DNA of 8,687 nucleotides from an uncultured Spirochaetaceae bacterium. GTDB lineage: Bacteria > Spirochaetota > Spirochaetia > Treponematales > UBA12059. Position 1 is the stretch's first letter; each line of letters opens with the position of its first letter. The stretch spans positions 1 to 8,687 of the forward strand of contig CALKWG010000283.1 of NCBI GenBank assembly GCA_938004315.1, in the 5' to 3' direction. Both the position numbers and the translations under genes were made by a program. The notes beneath the pieces are model-generated. The model did not search any database. It was not told the origin of the DNA and worked only from the letters and a program-made list of their open reading frames with translations. Of this stretch, positions 6,481 to 8,687 are shown piece by piece.

Positions 6481-6486
6481 TATACT
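6481..6486 (+). promoter_or_regulatory. -10 box (TATACT) immediately before the PrsW-family gene
   Basis: TATACT, preceded by TTG, ends seven bases before the ATG at 6494. Normal initiation would therefore fall at or next to the A of the ATG, implying a leaderless mRNA. This fits the absence of any Shine-Dalgarno sequence between the box and the start. The -35 region at 17 bp (TCGCGC) is poor. Confidence 0.45.
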
Positions 6487-6493
6487 CGTCGGT

Positions 6494-7186
6494 ATGACCG
6501 ACCTCATCATCTTGATAGCCGGCGCGGCCCTCCCTTCCGCGGCGCTCATCGTCTGGTTCTACCGCAAGGATAGGGCCAGGCCCGAGCCGCTGGGCATGAT
6601 CTGGAAGAGCGTCGCCCTGGGCTTCCTGGGCGCCGGCCTGGCCATACCCATCGAGCTCTTCGTCGATATCCCCGCAGGCTTCCTGCCGCGCCCCTTCTCC
6701 ATCCTGTGGACGGCCTTCCTGACCGCCGCGTTCGTAGAGGAAGGCGTCAAGTTCATTTTCTTAAAACGGAGCGTCTATCGTAGCGCGCAGTTCGACGAGG
6801 TGATGGACGGCATCGTCTACGCCGTCTGCGTGAGCCTGGGCTTCGCCTTCGCGGAGAACCTGCTCTACGGGGCGGCCAGCCGCCTGGCCTTGATCCTGCG
6901 AGCCTTCACCGCCGTGCCCATGCACGCCGCGGCGACCGGCATCATGGGCTATTGGCTCGGCTTGGCCAAGCGCGAGACCGACGCCAGGCGGGCCGCCGCC
7001 CTATCGGCCCGCGGTTTCTGGGCGGCCGTGGCGGTGCACGGCCTCTACGATTTCTTCCTCTTCGCCGGCGGCCTGGCATCGCTCTTCGCGCTAGCCGTGC
7101 TCGGCGTCTCGCTCCGCAGGCTGTCAAGCTACGTCCGCGAGGCGGCCGTTATCGACGAGGCGGCTGCCGGGCGATCGAGCCCCTAG
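6494..7186 (+). CDS. PrsW-family intramembrane protease (CPBP/Abi superfamily)
   Basis: A 230-residue polytopic membrane protein of the PrsW family. The start at 6494 gives the usual family N-terminus: a hydrophobic helix, then FYRKDRARPEP (22-32). The conserved membrane motifs are all visible: EEGVK (Glu82, Glu83, Lys86), GFAFAENLLYG with Glu121 (116-126), His144 in VPMHAAATG, and HGLYDF with His182 and Asp186. Hydrophobic stretches at about 3-23, 39-58, 68-90, 104-126, 140-157, 174-191 and 193-207 suggest seven or so membrane segments. Characterised PrsW in Bacillus cleaves the anti-sigma factor RsiW; the substrate here is unknown and no anti-sigma gene is nearby. The open frame continues upstream to 6206, but that part overlaps transketolase antisense and is non-coding by composition. 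No Shine-Dalgarno is present. Confidence 0.88.
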   Translation: MTDLIILIAGAALPSAALIVWFYRKDRARPEPLGMIWKSVALGFLGAGLAIPIELFVDIPAGFLPRPFSILWTAFLTAAFVEEGVKFIFLKRSVYRSAQFDEVMDGIVYAVCVSLGFAFAENLLYGAASRLALILRAFTAVPMHAAATGIMGYWLGLAKRETDARRAAALSARGFWAAVAVHGLYDFFLFAGGLASLFALAVLGVSLRRLSSYVREAAVIDEAAAGRSSP

Positions 7187-7191
7187 CCCTA

Positions 7192-7221
7192 GCCGCCTGG
7201 GCGAAGGCTACGCGAGGCGGC
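7192..7221 (+). terminator. Possible hairpin after the PrsW-family gene, no T-run
   Basis: GCCGCCT (7192-7198) and AGGCGGC (7215-7221) are perfect 7-bp arms, with GCG/CGC able to pair inside the loop. No T-tract follows, so this may be a Rho-dependent or weak terminator, or simply a chance inverted repeat in GC-rich DNA. Confidence 0.3.
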
Positions 7222-7236
7222 CGGTAGCTCACTGCC

Positions 7237-7267
7237 TTGACAAAAAGACATAAAGCGTCATTATAAT
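7237..7267 (+). promoter_or_regulatory. Sigma70-type promoter of the PEBP gene
   Basis: Perfect TTGACA (7237-7242) and perfect TATAAT (7262-7267) are separated by 19 bp, which is longer than the optimal 17 and may weaken it or call for an activator. The stretch is sharply AT-rich against its surroundings. Initiation is predicted near 7274, giving a leader of about 23 nt that includes GGAGG at 7287-7291. Confidence 0.75.
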
Positions 7268-7272
7268 ATCCT

Positions 7273-7286
7273 GTCGCCTAGGCGAC
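7273..7286. promoter_or_regulatory. 14-bp perfect palindrome at the predicted PEBP transcription start
   Basis: GTCGCCTAGGCGAC is its own reverse complement and sits between the -10 box and the Shine-Dalgarno. It could be a repressor operator, or a small 5' hairpin in the mRNA (5-bp stem, CTAG loop) just before the ribosome site. Either role is inferred from position alone. Confidence 0.4.
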
Positions 7287-7296
7287 GGAGGACTAG

Positions 7297-7815
7297 ATGC
7301 GTTTAACGAGTCCGAGCTTCGCCGACGGAGCTTTTTTACCCTTCGATTGCGCTTACGAGGGGGAGAATCGTTCCCCGCTTCTATCTTGGTCCGATGCGCC
7401 GGCCGGTACCCGGTCGTTCGCCCTGAGCTGCGTCGACGGCGACGCTCCCGGCCCCCTCTCGTGGGTGCATTGGCTCATGTGGAACATCCCCGCCGCCGAG
7501 ACGCGCCGCGTCGCCGGCCTTCCGCCATACGCCTCGCTCGACGACGGCAGCGTCCAGGGCATCAACGACTTCTTGGAGTACGGATGGGGCGGGCCCTGCC
7601 CCCCGTCCGGCGCGCATCGATATATCTTCAGGCTCTACGCCCTCGACTCCTCCGTCTCGCCGGCGAGCCCGCGCTTAAGCGCCTTGGAGGAGGCTATGAG
7701 GGGTCGCGTCCTGGCCGTCGCCGAGCTGACCGGCTTATACGCCGCCGACGGGGCCCTCGCCTCGTACGAGCAGCTCGGCCGCGAGGCGCGCAGGCTAGTC
7801 GCGCTCGGAGCCTAG
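7297..7815 (+). CDS. PEBP-family protein (YbhB/YbcL, Raf kinase inhibitor-like)
   Basis: A 172-residue phosphatidylethanolamine-binding-protein-family member. The ligand-pocket motifs are present: ENRSPLLSW (23-31), the CVDGDAP strand (45-51), SWVHWLMWNIP with His58 (55-65), and YGWGGPCPP...HRY (95-109), matching the bacterial YbhB/YbcL form. There is no signal peptide, so it is cytoplasmic. The molecular role of bacterial members is poorly defined; the family binds small anionic or phosphate-bearing ligands. The start is supported by GGAGG five bases upstream. It has its own promoter with a palindrome near the start site. Its last 21 bp overlap, tail to tail, the 3' end of the HD-GYP gene, leaving no room for a separate terminator between them. 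Confidence 0.93.
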   Translation: MRLTSPSFADGAFLPFDCAYEGENRSPLLSWSDAPAGTRSFALSCVDGDAPGPLSWVHWLMWNIPAAETRRVAGLPPYASLDDGSVQGINDFLEYGWGGPCPPSGAHRYIFRLYALDSSVSPASPRLSALEEAMRGRVLAVAELTGLYAADGALASYEQLGREARRLVALGA

Positions 7816-8641
7816 CGGGGGGCGGACGAGGCCGAGGAAGCGCTGCACCGCGATCGGGTCGAACTGCGTCCCGGCGCCTTCGGCGATGATGCCGACGGCT
7901 CGTTCGGGCGTAATCGCCCTGCGGTAAGGCCGGTCGGAGACCAGCGCGTCCCAAACGTCGACCACCGCGAAGATGCGGGCGGGGAGGGGGATCTCCTCGC
8001 CGCGTAGGCCCCTGGGGTAGCCTTTCCCGTCCCAGCGCTCATGGTGGCAGTACGCGAGCTCGGCGGCTCCCGCCAAGGCCCCGATGCCGGAGAGCACCCG
8101 ATACGCTAATACGGGGTGCTGCGCCATCACCGAGCGTTCGGCCTCGTCGAGCGGGCCGGGCTTGAGCAAGATGGAATCCGGTATGCCCATCTTACCTATG
8201 TCATGGAGGAGGGCGCCGAGGCGCAGCTCGGCCACGGCGCCCTCCTCGAGGCCCATCTCTTTCGCCAGGCGCAGGGACAAGTCCGTTACGCGCCTTGAAT
8301 GCCCCTCGGTTTCCTGATCCCGTAATTCGAGCATCCTGACCCAGGCTTCGAGGCTCTGTTCCATCGTGGCCGCCGCGAGATCCCGCTCCGCCTTAGCCTT
8401 GAGCACCGCCCGGTCGGTGCGATCCGCCGCCGCCAAGAGGCGGCATACGGTCTCGAGCCGGGACCGCTCGTCAGAATCCCCGTCGCCTTCATCGAAGAGC
8501 TCGATGACCCCCATGGCGCCGCGGTCGTTTCCGTAGGGCGTCGCCGCGTAACGTTTGAAGCCCCTGGCCTCCATGAATGCGATCAGGCCCGGATCGGCAG
8601 CCGCGTCGCCCGGGACGCTCAGGCTCAAGGCCCTCCGCTCC
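7795..8641 (-). CDS. HD-GYP cyclic-di-GMP phosphodiesterase, 5' end missing
   Basis: The biological part covers about 281 residues and lacks its true N-terminus, because the contig ends in adapter at 8642. The open frame runs on into the adapter to a GTG at 8658, giving a false beginning MCSSDL that should be removed. In the numbering of that extended frame, residues ~36-56 (AATPYGNDRGAMGVIELFDE region) look like the end of a GAF-type sensor domain, and ~84-110 is a probable linker helix or coiled coil. The HD-GYP domain follows: ETEGHSRRV (116-124), LLHDIGKMGIPD (150-161, HD pair His152-Asp153), QHP with His181, HHERWDGKGYP (205-215), and ARIFAVVDVWDALVSDRPYR (227-246). All HD-GYP signature residues are present, so activity hydrolysing c-di-GMP is likely. 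It would link a sensed signal to second-messenger turnover. Confidence 0.93.
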
Positions 8642-8687
8642 AGATCGGAAGAGCACACGTCTGAACTCCAGTCACCGAATACGATCT
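8642..8687 (+). other. Illumina TruSeq adapter with index (sequencing artefact)
   Basis: Positions 8642-8675 match the 34-base TruSeq read-1 3' adapter (begins AGATCGGAAGAGC, ends CCAGTCAC). The next eight bases (8676-8683, CGAATACG) sit where the i7 index belongs, and ATCT (8684-8687) begins the constant sequence after the index. This is read-through of a short insert left on the contig, not genomic DNA. The last trustworthy base is about 8641. Confidence 0.98.

Noticed and set aside
6206..6493. Upstream extension of the PrsW-family frame
   Set aside because: It overlaps the transketolase start antisense, is Arg/Ala-rich, and the family N-terminus begins at the ATG at 6494.
1..8687. Mobile element, CRISPR array, tRNA, toxin-antitoxin or defence system
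   Set aside because: I found no transposase motif, direct-repeat array, tRNA-like cloverleaf or paired small toxin/antitoxin genes on either strand by eye.

Overview
The window is a GC-rich bacterial chromosomal fragment (about two thirds G+C by eye) with tightly packed, mostly housekeeping-type genes. The right end is not biological: positions 8642-8687 are an Illumina TruSeq-type adapter with index, so this is the raw end of a short-read contig, probably metagenomic or single-cell. No rRNA or other taxonomic marker is present. The degenerate YmdB-like protein, the cytosolic five-bladed-propeller glycosidase and the lipoprotein cyclophilin resemble what I remember from Spirochaetes (Treponema/Spirochaeta relatives). 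That assignment is an inference and only moderately secure.

Left part (1-2253). A lipoprotein cyclophilin runs off the left edge on the minus strand. Divergent from it is a dCMP-deaminase-family gene with a TATACT -10 box and a short leader. It is followed on the same strand by a YmdB/TIGR00282-fold protein that has lost essentially all family metal ligands, and then by an RseC-like membrane protein with a Cys cluster. The RseC-like gene starts inside the 3' end of the YmdB-like gene, so these two are probably translationally coupled.

Middle (2277-4297). A DJ-1/PfpI-family gene (minus) and an unrecognised 93-residue membrane protein (plus) diverge from a compact region. That region holds back-to-back -10 boxes and an 18-bp dyad overlapping the -35 of the plus promoter. 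The small gene ends at a strong intrinsic terminator. Next comes a glycosidase-like beta-propeller protein, which converges on transketolase across a 9-bp GC-rich hairpin.

Right part (4327-8641). A complete transketolase (minus) diverges from a PrsW/CPBP-type intramembrane protease whose -10 box is so close to its ATG that the transcript may be leaderless. A PEBP (YbhB/YbcL-like) gene with its own promoter and a 14-bp perfect palindrome near the predicted transcription start follows. Its 3' end overlaps by 21 bp the 3' end of a convergent HD-GYP cyclic-di-GMP phosphodiesterase. The 5' end of that HD-GYP gene is missing, replaced by adapter that reads as a false N-terminus beginning MCSSDL.

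I found no CRISPR array, insertion sequence, tRNA, rRNA, prophage or defence system. I do not see a new multi-gene system. The items most worth following up are the ligand-less YmdB-like protein coupled to an RseC-like protein, the divergent dyad promoter, and the adapter artefact.
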